Shown in pieces: positions 22,101 through 30,804 of a stretch of DNA of 64,000 nt (position 1 is its first letter; each line of letters begins with the position of its first letter). The notes below the pieces were generated by a model. That model made no database searches and had not been told where the DNA came from. It was given only the letters and a program-made list of their open reading frames with translations. This DNA comes from Beijerinckiaceae bacterium. GTDB lineage: Bacteria; Pseudomonadota; Alphaproteobacteria; Rhizobiales; Beijerinckiaceae. The position numbers were made by a program, and so were the translations under genes. The DNA is taken from NCBI GenBank assembly GCA_025458025.1, contig JALOTF010000001.1:1-64000 (forward strand). The letters run 5' to 3'.

Positions 22101-24289
22101 TTCTCCTCGATGAGCCTCGCGGTGTCGATGCCACGGCTTTCCATCGCGGTGATGAAATCCTGGCTCGCGGAGCGCATCGTCTCGTTGATCTCGATGGCGC
22201 GGGCGCCGATGGTCTCGATGATATCGCGGCTGTTGGTCTGGAAGGCGGAATTCACCACCTCGGCGGTTTCGGTCATCTCGGTCTTCAGCGCCGCGCCGGT
22301 GTCGCGGATGAGGCGGCTGGAGTTCTCGCTGACCTCGCTGAGGCGCTCGGCGGCGGAACGGGTCACGTTTTCCCATTCGCCGGTGAGGCTGGTGCTGGTC
22401 TCGCGGATGAGGCGGGCCGAGTTTTCGCTCAGTTCGCCAAGGCGTTCCGCCGAAGCGCGGGTGACGTTCTCCCATTCGCCTGTGAGGCCGGTGCTGGTTT
22501 CGCGGATGAGGCGGGCGGAGATCTCGCTGACCTCGCCAAGACGATCCGCCGAGGCGCGGGCCACGCTATCCCATTCGTTGGTGAGGTTTGCGCTGGTCTC
22601 GCGGATGAGGCGGGTCGAAGTCTCGCTCACCTCGCTAAGGCGCTCGGCCGAAGCACGGGTCACGTTCTCCCATTCGCCGGTGAGGCTGGCGCTGGTCTCA
22701 CGGATGAGGCGGGTGGACGCTGCGCTCACCTCGCCCAGGCGCTCGGCCGAAGCGCGGGTGACAGTCTCCCATTCACCCGTGAGGCTGGTGCTGGTGTCGC
22801 GGAGGGTCTGGGCCGCGGTTTCGCTCAGCTCGATGAACTGGCGGGAGGCGGCATTGGTGGCGTTTTCCCACTCGGCAGAGAGCGCGCTGCCGGACAGGCG
22901 CATGGCTTCCGCCGCGTTCTGGCTGTTGGCCATAATTTCGCGCTGGATGATGCTGGCCTGCTCGGACAGACGATCGACCAGCAGGCGGCTTGCTTCGTCG
23001 AGGCCGCCGGTCGCGCCGTTCGTTACCTGCTCGATTTCCTGAAGCAGGGCGGCGCGTGTGGTGTTGAGCTGGGTGATAATCGCGGCGGAGGTCGCTTCCA
23101 GCACGCCATTGGTTTCGGCGGCGGCACCCGAGAGCGTTTCGCCGAGTTCACCTGTGCGGGCGCGAATAAGGTCGCTCGCGTGGTTGGCCGTCTGGTCGAG
23201 GGTTGCGACCAACTCATCCTGCTTTCCGGCAATGAGGAAGGTCACGCGTTCGCCGGCGTCGTCGATGGCCTTGGCGATGCTGTCGCCAGCCTTGCCGATA
23301 TCGGCCGAAAAGCCCTGATGGGCAGCGTCGATGGTGTTCCGGATGCGATCGGCGGTCGCCATGATCGCTTCGCGCTCGGCGGCGAGTTCGGCCACAAGCT
23401 GGCGCATCTTGTATTCGTTGTCGGCGTAGGAGCGCTCCAGCGCGCTCACCTCGCCATGCACGATGGTTTCGAGTTCCGTCGCGCGGGAGAGGGCGCGTTC
23501 GACGCCATCGCCAATCGAGGCGACCTCGCGGCGCACGGCCTGCCCGAGCGTGAAGACCGCATCGGCGCCGACGGATTCCGGTTCCGCGAGGCGCGCGGCC
23601 ACCTCTGCCATCACGCGCGCGGAATTCCGCAGATCGCGTGAGCGACGATGCAGGGCGGCCAAAGCAAAGACGAAGAGGATGGGCAGCACGACGCCAATGC
23701 TGGCCAGCGCCATCGGCAGCTCGATACCCGAGCGCAAGGCGCCATCCGCTGTCAGGAACAGTCCGTCACGCTTCGAGAGCAGCATCCATGCCGCAATCAG
23801 CCAGAGCCCGGAAAAGGCTGCGGCGAGCCAGTAGGGCGTGCGCGAGCTGCTCTGCCGCAACGGCTCTAGCAGCTCCTGCACCGAGGCACGGCGATCATCA
23901 TTCGCCGGCAGGATCGGGTTACGGCGCGGCTCCGGCGCGCTCAGCGTGGCTGCGGGCGCGGGTTCAGCCGGCGACGGGGTGAGGGGTTCGATGCGCGGCT
24001 CGGGCGCGGAGTTGAGATCGGACGCCTTCCCGTCAGCGGATTTCCCGCGATGTTGCGGCGGCTTGATCTCGAGGCGTGCTTCAGCCGGCGGTTCCTTGGA
24101 GAGATCAGGCTTGAAGAGCTCGATATCCTCCACGCGCGGCAAGCGCGGATCGGCTTCGCCGGACTTGGCCTCTCCGGTGGAAGCGCCCTCGGGCTTCACG
24201 GTTGCATCCTTGCCGCCGAGACCCAAAGCTTCCTCGATGGCCGAGAGGGCGGCCTCGGAAGCGTCGGGGTTTTTCTTCTGCGTGGCCAT
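19166..24289 (-). CDS. Giant membrane-anchored coiled-coil protein, candidate GPR (growth pole ring)/apolipoprotein-type polar protein
   Basis: About 1,707 aa: disordered N-terminus, two TM segments, very long heptad/hendecad helical region, Pro-rich linker, conserved C-terminus (LYTLQGQEAYDDIRRRYRRDAEFKRTVDTYVDQFERLLAE...YLTSDTGKVYTMLAHAAGRFD). Confidence 0.75.
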   Translation of the reverse strand: MATQKKNPDASEAALSAIEEALGLGGKDATVKPEGASTGEAKSGEADPRLPRVEDIELFKPDLSKEPPAEARLEIKPPQHRGKSADGKASDLNSAPEPRIEPLTPSPAEPAPAATLSAPEPRRNPILPANDDRRASVQELLEPLRQSSSRTPYWLAAAFSGLWLIAAWMLLSKRDGLFLTADGALRSGIELPMALASIGVVLPILFVFALAALHRRSRDLRNSARVMAEVAARLAEPESVGADAVFTLGQAVRREVASIGDGVERALSRATELETIVHGEVSALERSYADNEYKMRQLVAELAAEREAIMATADRIRNTIDAAHQGFSADIGKAGDSIAKAIDDAGERVTFLIAGKQDELVATLDQTANHASDLIRARTGELGETLSGAAAETNGVLEATSAAIITQLNTTRAALLQEIEQVTNGATGGLDEASRLLVDRLSEQASIIQREIMANSQNAAEAMRLSGSALSAEWENATNAASRQFIELSETAAQTLRDTSTSLTGEWETVTRASAERLGEVSAASTRLIRETSASLTGEWENVTRASAERLSEVSETSTRLIRETSANLTNEWDSVARASADRLGEVSEISARLIRETSTGLTGEWENVTRASAERLGELSENSARLIRETSTSLTGEWENVTRSAAERLSEVSENSSRLIRDTGAALKTEMTETAEVVNSAFQTNSRDIIETIGARAIEINETMRSASQDFITAMESRGIDTARLIEEKGAGVVDALTARSDELADRMVGTASRIEDTLGTTSRAVTGVLEETSRRIETSMSQGARDMEVLLSGNAQRLADTFGANGLQIEATLQRSITRIEDTLASNARVFENALEGTRGGLETALANQGAALVDLIANRVSQANEAFTIAGESLGSLISERTREASTGLKSEIDDLGLALARQATEATERLAHTGRDVLQAMNQHGQRVNEALAANASRLAETVTARTAGLGERFEEFEKTFVSTADKLEHTIVAQSDVLGSRIADRTQQVTANIESLLARVETGVDERAKALGDMVALRTLEFTRAVQETGGSLLGNLDEKVQSFEQKVEVFGARVVNPFSQQIEVLDQKAQAASEILGRRTQELSAVFEKSTQEANETISRRAQEIRDILEQKTHAATEAIVGRLDQSADSIVLRAGEVERSLTTLSREVGSELMNRAEQISALIDEKGAHFVTSFEQHGLAMVRGLESASTEIGERVTASLAELNAAIESGSAKSLHNLVEANDKLRGEVAGLLDKLGEANRVLNTIVGSTAKGLSDIEGRLGERVRGLEATLAAILSAANQGSDALAARVEAIRSASGDLLSTSQNTVSVLDERTSAMRALSGELTTNQASLANLLGERQRVFEGLVGALSSRIEDVDAMLRSFSSLVDDQLSSAEARAREASTLVHQSAEAATQAIGSQYERIRLETGKERERTAAALRQAYDQANSEMTSLLQDGVQGFLATAGDLRQATRDILADLEATRAALTAGGLEIPREAREASQNLKRVVGDQLRALSELNDIVSRSGPALDVSEPRRAEPDAPRAPARPAYEPAPRPAPPVQRPVTPPPPRNPAGGGSWLSGLLERAGDDEPVAPQRSPRVPEANSARRIESLDSLSVDIARMIDHEAAIELWDRYRRGERNVFTRKLYTLQGQEAYDDIRRRYRRDAEFKRTVDTYVDQFERLLAEVAGDDRDSLVARTYLTSDTGKVYTMLAHAAGRFD
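22273..22900 (-). repeat. 99-bp (33-aa) tandem coding repeats inside the coiled-coil gene
   Basis: cccattcg-type landmark recurs at 22372, 22471, 22570, 22669, 22768 and (degenerate) 22867, exactly 99 bp apart; encodes RLIRETSxSLTGEWENVTRASAERLxEVSExS. Confidence 0.95.
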
Positions 24290-24556
24290 CAGCATCCCAC
24301 CTTGTTCGAACCGTCAGACAAGGCCGGGCTCTCCCCTATGGCAGGGCAGGAAAGCGCCGGTTCTCCGACCGAAGTTTAACCTTTATTTTACGGATCACGG
24401 GCGGGAAGGGAAACAGGCAACGTTAACGATGTGGAATCGTCGTTAACGACGCCGGAACCATGCGAAGCGATCAACCCGGACCTCTTACCTCCCTGTTTAC
24501 GGCCCCGGAGGCAGATTGTCTCCCCAATCCAGACGGCAAGGAGCCCGTTTCCACCG

Positions 24557-24943
24557 ATGTCCGCCACCGCGATCTCCGCAAACGCGAATTCCAGCCCGGC
24601 CTTCATGGTCACAGACAGCGCCCCCTCCTTCGAGCGGCCTGTCGATCTCGTGCATCTCGCTCGCCAGACCCTTGGCGATCGCGCGCTGGAGCGTGAGGTG
24701 CTGGAGCTGTTCAAGGTGCAGGCCCGCGCGATCTTCGCGCAGCTCGAAACCGTGAGCGAAACTCATCTCCGGCATGATCTCGCCCATACGCTCAAGGGTT
24801 CGGCCCGCGCGGTCGGCGCTTGGAAGGTGGCCGAGGCCGCGGAGGCATGTGAGCAGGCACAGGACTGGAACGCTGCGCTCGGTGACCTCTCCAGCCGGAT
24901 CGAGATCGCGCTTCAGGCGATCGAGGAACTCATCCGCCATTAA
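24557..24943 (+). CDS. Hpt (histidine phosphotransfer) domain protein
   Basis: HDLAHTLKGSARAVGAWKVAEAAEACE Hpt motif. Confidence 0.82.
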   Translation: MSATAISANANSSPAFMVTDSAPSFERPVDLVHLARQTLGDRALEREVLELFKVQARAIFAQLETVSETHLRHDLAHTLKGSARAVGAWKVAEAAEACEQAQDWNAALGDLSSRIEIALQAIEELIRH

Positions 24944-25046
24944 GTGCTTCGGCTTGCGCGTGAAGCCACTCGCCAAATGGCGCGGGAAACGCTAGTTCCC
25001 GCGCAACGGCACCAGCCGGACCGCGACGCGCCGAGAGAGATTGCCC

Positions 25047-25367
25047 ATGCCCCGCATCACCTTCATCGAACACAATGGAACCGCCCGCACGGTTGAGGGC
25101 GAGGCCGGTTCCACCGTGATGGAAACCGCCATCCGCAATGCCGTTCCGGGCATCGAGGCGGAATGTGGCGGGGCCTGCGCCTGCGCCACCTGTCACGTTT
25201 ATGTGGGCGATGAATGGCTCGCGACCGTGGGCAAGCCTGCGCCCATGGAAGAGGACATGCTGGATTTCGCCTTCGATGTACGGCCGAATTCGCGCCTTTC
25301 CTGCCAGATCAAGATCACGGCCGCGATGGATGGCCTGACTGTGACCACCCCGGCGCGGCAGGCCTGA
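25047..25367 (+). CDS. 2Fe-2S ferredoxin (adrenodoxin-like)
   Basis: MPRITFIEHNGTARTVEGEAGSTVMETA...AECGGACACATCHVYV...RPNSRLSCQI. Confidence 0.95.
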   Translation: MPRITFIEHNGTARTVEGEAGSTVMETAIRNAVPGIEAECGGACACATCHVYVGDEWLATVGKPAPMEEDMLDFAFDVRPNSRLSCQIKITAAMDGLTVTTPARQA

Positions 25368-25456
25368 TCACGCCAGGCCTCACCGCCCCGTGACTTGCCG
25401 GTGACGCTCTTTCCCCGCGAGGAGGGAGCGCGCATGATGGCGCGGGGGAGGGGTTC

Positions 25457-26179
25457 ATGTCGGTTCTGGTTCTGGCTTTCATCGCTGGTGCGCTCACAAC
25501 GCTGAACCCTTGTGTTCTGCCGATGGTGCCTTTCGTGCTGGCGACTGCCTTGCGCGAAGGGCGCTGGGGTCCGCTCGCGCTCATGGGCGGCATGAGCCTT
25601 ACCTTCACGGTGCTGGGCACGCTCGTGGCCTCGGTTGGGCCGGCCATCGGGCTTTCGACCGAGAACATCCGCGTGACCGGTGCGGTCATCATGATTGCGC
25701 TGGGCCTTGCGATGCTGATGCCGGCGACGCAGCGCGTCTTCGCAACCGGCCTCGGACCGGTGGCAGATCAGGCCTCGGGCTTTCTCGACCGGATGTCCCT
25801 GGGCGGGCTTTCCGGTCAATTCCTGACCGGCATGCTGCTCGGCGCGATCTGGAGCCCCTGCGCCGGACCGTCGCTCTTCGCGGCCATCGGGTTGGCGAGC
25901 CAGACCGGTACGGTGGCGCAGGCGGCGACGGCCATGTTCGCCTTCTCGCTGGGCGCTTCGAGCGTGCTGCTGGCCCTGGCTTATGGCGCGCGCGAGGTGT
26001 TGGCCAAGCGCAAGGCGGCGCTGATGGGCTTTGCGACCTCCGGCCGGGCGAAGCTTGTCTTCGCGGCGCTATTCATCGGCATGGGCGCGATGATCCTCTC
26101 CGGACTCGACAAGGCGATGGAGGCAGCACTCGTTCGCGCCATGCCGGATTGGCTGGTGGATATCACCACCCGGTTCTAA
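25457..26179 (+). CDS. CcdA-family cytochrome c biogenesis / thiol-disulfide transport protein
   Basis: Multi-TM; LTTLNPCVLPMVPF and GAIWSPCAGPSLFAAI redox motifs. Confidence 0.9.
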   Translation: MSVLVLAFIAGALTTLNPCVLPMVPFVLATALREGRWGPLALMGGMSLTFTVLGTLVASVGPAIGLSTENIRVTGAVIMIALGLAMLMPATQRVFATGLGPVADQASGFLDRMSLGGLSGQFLTGMLLGAIWSPCAGPSLFAAIGLASQTGTVAQAATAMFAFSLGASSVLLALAYGAREVLAKRKAALMGFATSGRAKLVFAALFIGMGAMILSGLDKAMEAALVRAMPDWLVDITTRF

Positions 26180-26185
26180 AACCGG

Positions 26186-27409
26186 TCACGTCACATCCAA
26201 AGCCGCGCGTTCCTTGAACACCGTCTCGTTGCCGGGACCGGGATGGCGCGGCACGAGGAAGGAGAGCGTGAGCGAGGTCGTGGCGATGGCCGCACCGAGA
26301 TAGAACACGATGCTCGGCTCCTTAAGCCAGAGCATGCCGAAAAACACCGGAATGAACACCGCCGCGATATGGTTGATGGTAAAGGCGCAGGCCGCTGTGG
26401 GGGCCATATCGGCTGCATCGCCGATCTTCTGGATGTAGCTGCGCTGGGCGATCACGAGGATCGAGAACACCCCATCGATGATGAAGAGCAGGGCCGCCAC
26501 GGTCGCATTCGTCGTCACCGCATAGCCGATGAAGACAAGGATCAGCACCACATTCTCCATGGCGATGGTGCGCCGCTCGCCCCAAAGACCTACCAAAGCT
26601 CCGAGGCGCGGCGCGAGGAAGGTGTTGAGGCCGGATGTCACCAGCAGCAGCATTGCCATCTGCGGCACGGTGTAGCCAAACTTCTCGACCAGCAGGAAGC
26701 CCGCGAAGGCTGTGAAGATCTGCCGGCGCGCGCCATTCATCAGGGTCAGCGCGTAATAGAGCCAGTAGCGCGGGCGCAGCACGATTTTCTTTCTCTGCGG
26801 CACGGGCCCGTCGAATTTCGGAAAGAGCAGGAAGGCCGCGATGGTGATGCCGATGCAGGCAAAACCGATGATCGCGAAGAGCAGGTCATAGCGCTGCATG
26901 CCGCCCCACCACAGCAGAGCAAGGCCACCATAGGTAATGAACTGCGCAGTGGCTGCAGCCCCGGCGACGCGCCCCATGAGTCGCGGCGCATCCTTTTTCG
27001 GGAAGAGTTGCAGCGAGAGCGACTGGTTCACGGTCTCGAAATAGTGGAACCCCACCGACATGATGAAGGTGGTGATGAGAAGCCCCGTCAGCGTGGGAAA
27101 GCCACCGGTGAGCGCAACGCCTGCGGCCAGGATAAGCAGTGCGATATAGGCCACGGTCTGCTCGCGCATGACCAGGAACCAGTAGATGGCGGTGAAGGCG
27201 AGAAAGCCGGGAATTTCGCGCACGCTTTGCGCAAGGCCGATATCGGCTCCGGTGAATTTCGCGGCATCCTTCGCGAAATTGTTGAAGAGCGTCCCCCAGC
27301 CGGCATAGCCCAGCATGTTCACGAAGGCGAGGACCATCAGGAAGGTCACGGGTTCCTGCAGGGCTCGCCGGAAACGCGAGCGCGGCACCTCAACGGCGGG
27401 GATCGTCAT
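26186..27409 (-). CDS. MFS transporter
   Basis: Twelve-TM pattern, hydrophobic throughout. Confidence 0.85.
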   Translation of the reverse strand: MTIPAVEVPRSRFRRALQEPVTFLMVLAFVNMLGYAGWGTLFNNFAKDAAKFTGADIGLAQSVREIPGFLAFTAIYWFLVMREQTVAYIALLILAAGVALTGGFPTLTGLLITTFIMSVGFHYFETVNQSLSLQLFPKKDAPRLMGRVAGAAATAQFITYGGLALLWWGGMQRYDLLFAIIGFACIGITIAAFLLFPKFDGPVPQRKKIVLRPRYWLYYALTLMNGARRQIFTAFAGFLLVEKFGYTVPQMAMLLLVTSGLNTFLAPRLGALVGLWGERRTIAMENVVLILVFIGYAVTTNATVAALLFIIDGVFSILVIAQRSYIQKIGDAADMAPTAACAFTINHIAAVFIPVFFGMLWLKEPSIVFYLGAAIATTSLTLSFLVPRHPGPGNETVFKERAALDVT

Positions 27410-27619
27410 CCGTTACTCTCCCGGTAAAGATGGAGCGATGACCCTTTGTCCTTGTTCCGTCAATTGATTTCTCTCGAAGGACCGATTTCAGGCGCATGTG
27501 CCCCCTGTCGCGCTTGTCCGACATCAAGGACGGAACTGGCAGGCCATGGCAGATGGACGCCACGGCTCGCGGGCGAAACCCTCGCCGGCGGCCTGTTTCA
27601 GGCGCTGCTGGAGGATGCC

Positions 27620-28045
27620 ATGTTCAAGAAGTTGCTGGTTCCGGTTGATATCGGGGATGAAGCGATGGCCAAGGCTTCGCTGGTTGCCGCGAAAGCCCTT
27701 GCCGAGCCTTGGGGTGCCGAAGTGCGACTGCTTCATGTGCGGCCCATTCTGCCATCGACCTATCTCGAATATGTGCCGGCGGATTTCGAAGGCTTGGAGA
27801 AGAAGCGTGCGGCGGAGGACCTTGCGGCCCTCGCGTCAAAGATCGGCCTGCCGGCTGGCAAGGTGAGCACAGCGGTACGCACCGGCGGCGTCTACCACGA
27901 GGTTCTCGCGGAAGCGGATGAATGCAAGGCCGATCTCATTGTCGTGTCCTCGCATTGGCCAACGCTCGCGACCTATCTCGTCGGCAGCCACGCGACGAAC
28001 ATTGTCCGCCATGCGCATTGCTCGGTGCTGGTGGTGCGCGGCTGA
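27620..28045 (+). CDS. Universal stress protein (UspA family)
   Basis: MFKKLLVPVDIGDEAMAKASLVAAKALA...DLIVVSSHWPT...GSHATNIVRHAHCSVLVVR. Confidence 0.93.
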   Translation: MFKKLLVPVDIGDEAMAKASLVAAKALAEPWGAEVRLLHVRPILPSTYLEYVPADFEGLEKKRAAEDLAALASKIGLPAGKVSTAVRTGGVYHEVLAEADECKADLIVVSSHWPTLATYLVGSHATNIVRHAHCSVLVVRG

Positions 28046-28633
28046 TCAGGGCAGAACAAGCGACGGCATCGCCCCGGACCGGAAGCGGGCGGGGCGATTG
28101 CGCGTGAGGTAATCGCGCATCCAGAAGCCAAGATAGCCGAATAGGGCCACGGCAAGGCCTGCCGCGAACCAGCTCTTGTCGCTGACGGAATAGCCCGCAA
28201 TGGCCAGAAGGCCGGCCAGTGTGCCAATTCCCGCAACCAGCATGCCCCAGAACTTCCAGGGCGGCACACCAGCCACCAGCTCTACCTCGGCGCGCGCGCG
28301 TTCGGCGCGTTCGCAGAGGGTTGTGACGAAGCGGGCGTAGCTGTCGTTCTGCTTTTCCGTCTCGATCAGTGATTTCCATGAAAGACTGTCGAAGGTCACG
28401 CTCTTGCCATCGGTGGCGCGCACCGTGCAGGCGAAGGCGCGATGCGCGGTGTTGCGCGGCGAAAAGCGCAGCACGACCCGTTCGATTGCTGTCAGGGGAA
28501 AGCGCTGGATGGAGCGGCCGCGCGTGGCGATCAGCTCATGTGCCGTCAGTTCCAGCTCCAGCTCCGCCGCAAAAGGCTTCGGGCGATGGCTGTAGAGGAT
28601 TGTGGGCGCCTTCGGTGACATCTCGGTCGGCAT
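28046..28633 (-). CDS. Hypothetical membrane protein
   Basis: Soluble N-terminal domain (YSHRPKPFAAELELELTAHELIATRGRSIQRFPLTAIERV) then two TM helices near the C-terminus. Confidence 0.75.
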   Translation of the reverse strand: MPTEMSPKAPTILYSHRPKPFAAELELELTAHELIATRGRSIQRFPLTAIERVVLRFSPRNTAHRAFACTVRATDGKSVTFDSLSWKSLIETEKQNDSYARFVTTLCERAERARAEVELVAGVPPWKFWGMLVAGIGTLAGLLAIAGYSVSDKSWFAAGLAVALFGYLGFWMRDYLTRNRPARFRSGAMPSLVLP

Positions 28634-28732
28634 GGGCCAGCTTGTTCCTTCGTCGCAATGCAATGCTCCTTGCCTCAGGAAGCCGGGCGCGTCAAAGGTC
28701 GACGCAAGGGAGACGAGGCGAGGGAGTTCGGG

Positions 28733-29263
28733 ATGCCGGTTCGGCTGATCCTTATGCGGCACGCGAAATCGGCATGGCCGGAGGGCGTTGCGGATTTCGA
28801 CCGGCCGCTGGCACTGCGCGGGCAGGAAGCGGCGCCCCTGATGGGGCGTTGGCTCGCCAAGCAGGGGATGACGCCCGATCAGGTACTGGTTTCGGCTGCC
28901 CGGCGCACGCGCGAAACATGGGCTTTGGCTGGAGCTTTCTTCCCCGGCCTTGCCCATGAAGCGACGCCCGCAATCTACGGCGCGAGCGCGGGTGACCTGC
29001 TGGATGTCGTGCATGATGCCGAGCCGCTTGCCCGAACCCTGATGCTCGTGGGCCATAATCCGGGCATGCAGGAACTTGGCTATGCGCTCGCCAATCCGGC
29101 GACGAGCGAGACCGAGCCCCTGCGCCGCCTCTCGCAGAAATATCCCACTGCTGGCCTCGCCATTCTCGAACAGGATGGCGGCTGGCGGGATATCGCATGG
29201 GGTTCCATGCGCCTTGTCACCTTCATCACGCCCCGCGCGCTGGGTGGCGTCGACGAGGATTGA
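28733..29263 (+). CDS. SixA-like histidine phosphatase
   Basis: LILMRHAKSAWPEGVADFDRPLALRGQEAAPLMG; VGHNPGMQEL. Confidence 0.92.
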   Translation: MPVRLILMRHAKSAWPEGVADFDRPLALRGQEAAPLMGRWLAKQGMTPDQVLVSAARRTRETWALAGAFFPGLAHEATPAIYGASAGDLLDVVHDAEPLARTLMLVGHNPGMQELGYALANPATSETEPLRRLSQKYPTAGLAILEQDGGWRDIAWGSMRLVTFITPRALGGVDED

Positions 29264-29337
29264 GCCACAGCAAGGAAACGGGGGATTGGTGAAGCCCGCC
29301 CTTGCATGCGCCCGGTGCAATTGCCAAATCTCAGCGT

Positions 29338-30804
29338 ATGGCGGGGCAATCTTCCGTGCCTCCGGGCACTGTTCTTGAAACTCTGGGGCACGGCCTTTCT
29401 GGCCTTGGCGGGCTGTTCGGCGCGCCCTCCTTGCGCATCGGCGTCACGGGGCTCAGCCGTGCGGGGAAGACGGTGTTTATCACTGGCCTCGTGCATGCCC
29501 TCGTTTCCGGCGCGCGCATGCCCGGTTTCGCCCCGCGCGCGGAAGGACGAATCCGCGAGGCGCGCCTTGTGCCACACCCGGATGATGCCCTGCCGCGTTT
29601 CGCCTATGAAGATCACCTCGCGACGCTGACCGGCCCGGAACGCGATTGGCCGAACTCCACGCGACAGATCTCCGCATTGTCGGTCGAACTTGCCTATCAA
29701 TCGCGGAAAGCGTGGCTTGGCGGGCTCATCGGCCCGGCGGGGGTGATCAGCACCGGTGCTTCCACCCTGCGGCTCGATATCGTGGATTATCCCGGCGAAT
29801 GGCTGCTCGATCTGCCGCTGCTCGGGCAGGATTACTGGAAATGGTCGGCGGAGACGCTTTCCAAGGCGCGGAAGGGCGTGCGCGAGCCGCTTTTCGCAGG
29901 CTATCGCGCGGCGTTGGCCGAGGTTGATCCGCTCGCGGAAGCGAACGAGACCACGGCCCGCAAGCTCGCATCGATCTTCACGGAAGCGTTGCGCGCCTGC
30001 CGCGCCGAGGGGCGGGGGCTTTCGGCTCTCGCACCCGGTCGTTTCCTCATGCCCGGTGATCTCGAAGGCGCGCCGGCGCTGACTTTCGCGCCACTGGAGG
30101 CGCTTGAAGGGGAACCGCCCTCCGGCTCGCTCGCCGGGCTGATGATCCGCCGCTTCGAGGCCTACAAGGCGAAGGTGGTGCGGCCCTTCTTCGTCGATCA
30201 TTTCGCCCGGCTCGACCGACAGGTGGTACTGGTGGATGTGCTTGGCGCGCTGAATGGCGGGCCGGAGGCGGTGGCCGATCTCGAGGCCGCACTTTCCGAT
30301 GTGCTCGCGGCGTTTCGCGTGGGTGGAAATTCGCTGCTGTCGAGCCTGTTTTCGCCGCGCGCCAGCCGGGTAATCTTTGCCGCCACCAAGGCTGATCACC
30401 TGCATCACACCAGCCATGACCGGCTGGAAGCAATCCTCCGCATGATCGTGCGCCGCGCCTGGCATCGCGCTGAGGCAGCGGGCGCGGAGGTCGATGTCGC
30501 GGCCATCGCGGCCATCCGCGCGACGCGTGAGGTGCAGGTGGAGCGGCGCGGCGAGAGCCTTCCGGCCATTGCCGGCATCCCCATGCGCGGCGAGAAACTC
30601 GGCGGCGAGGTGTTCGATGGGGCCCGCGAGGTCGCGTGCTTCCCCGGTGATCTTCCTGCCGAGCCGGAGCGGGTGTTCTCGGGTGATCCGGTGCCGTTGA
30701 AATTCCTGGCCTTCCGACCGCCGGTTTTCCGGGCCGGGGAGAGCCTGCCCAGCATCCGCCTCGATTCCGCGCTTCAAAAGCTCATCGGGGAGGATCTCGC
30801 ATGA
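29338..30804 (+). CDS. YcjX family P-loop protein
   Basis: IGVTGLSRAGKTVFITGLVHAL; DYPGEWLLDLPLLG; FAATKADH. Confidence 0.93.
   Translation: MAGQSSVPPGTVLETLGHGLSGLGGLFGAPSLRIGVTGLSRAGKTVFITGLVHALVSGARMPGFAPRAEGRIREARLVPHPDDALPRFAYEDHLATLTGPERDWPNSTRQISALSVELAYQSRKAWLGGLIGPAGVISTGASTLRLDIVDYPGEWLLDLPLLGQDYWKWSAETLSKARKGVREPLFAGYRAALAEVDPLAEANETTARKLASIFTEALRACRAEGRGLSALAPGRFLMPGDLEGAPALTFAPLEALEGEPPSGSLAGLMIRRFEAYKAKVVRPFFVDHFARLDRQVVLVDVLGALNGGPEAVADLEAALSDVLAAFRVGGNSLLSSLFSPRASRVIFAATKADHLHHTSHDRLEAILRMIVRRAWHRAEAAGAEVDVAAIAAIRATREVQVERRGESLPAIAGIPMRGEKLGGEVFDGAREVACFPGDLPAEPERVFSGDPVPLKFLAFRPPVFRAGESLPSIRLDSALQKLIGEDLA

Noticed and set aside
22273-22900. Regularly spaced repeats considered as a CRISPR array
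   Set aside because: Period is 99 bp with no distinct spacers, and the repeats are in frame within a long helical coding sequence.
29080-30777. 565-aa minus-strand ORF opposite ycjX
   Set aside because: Antisense shadow; the + strand frame carries clear P-loop and YcjX motifs.
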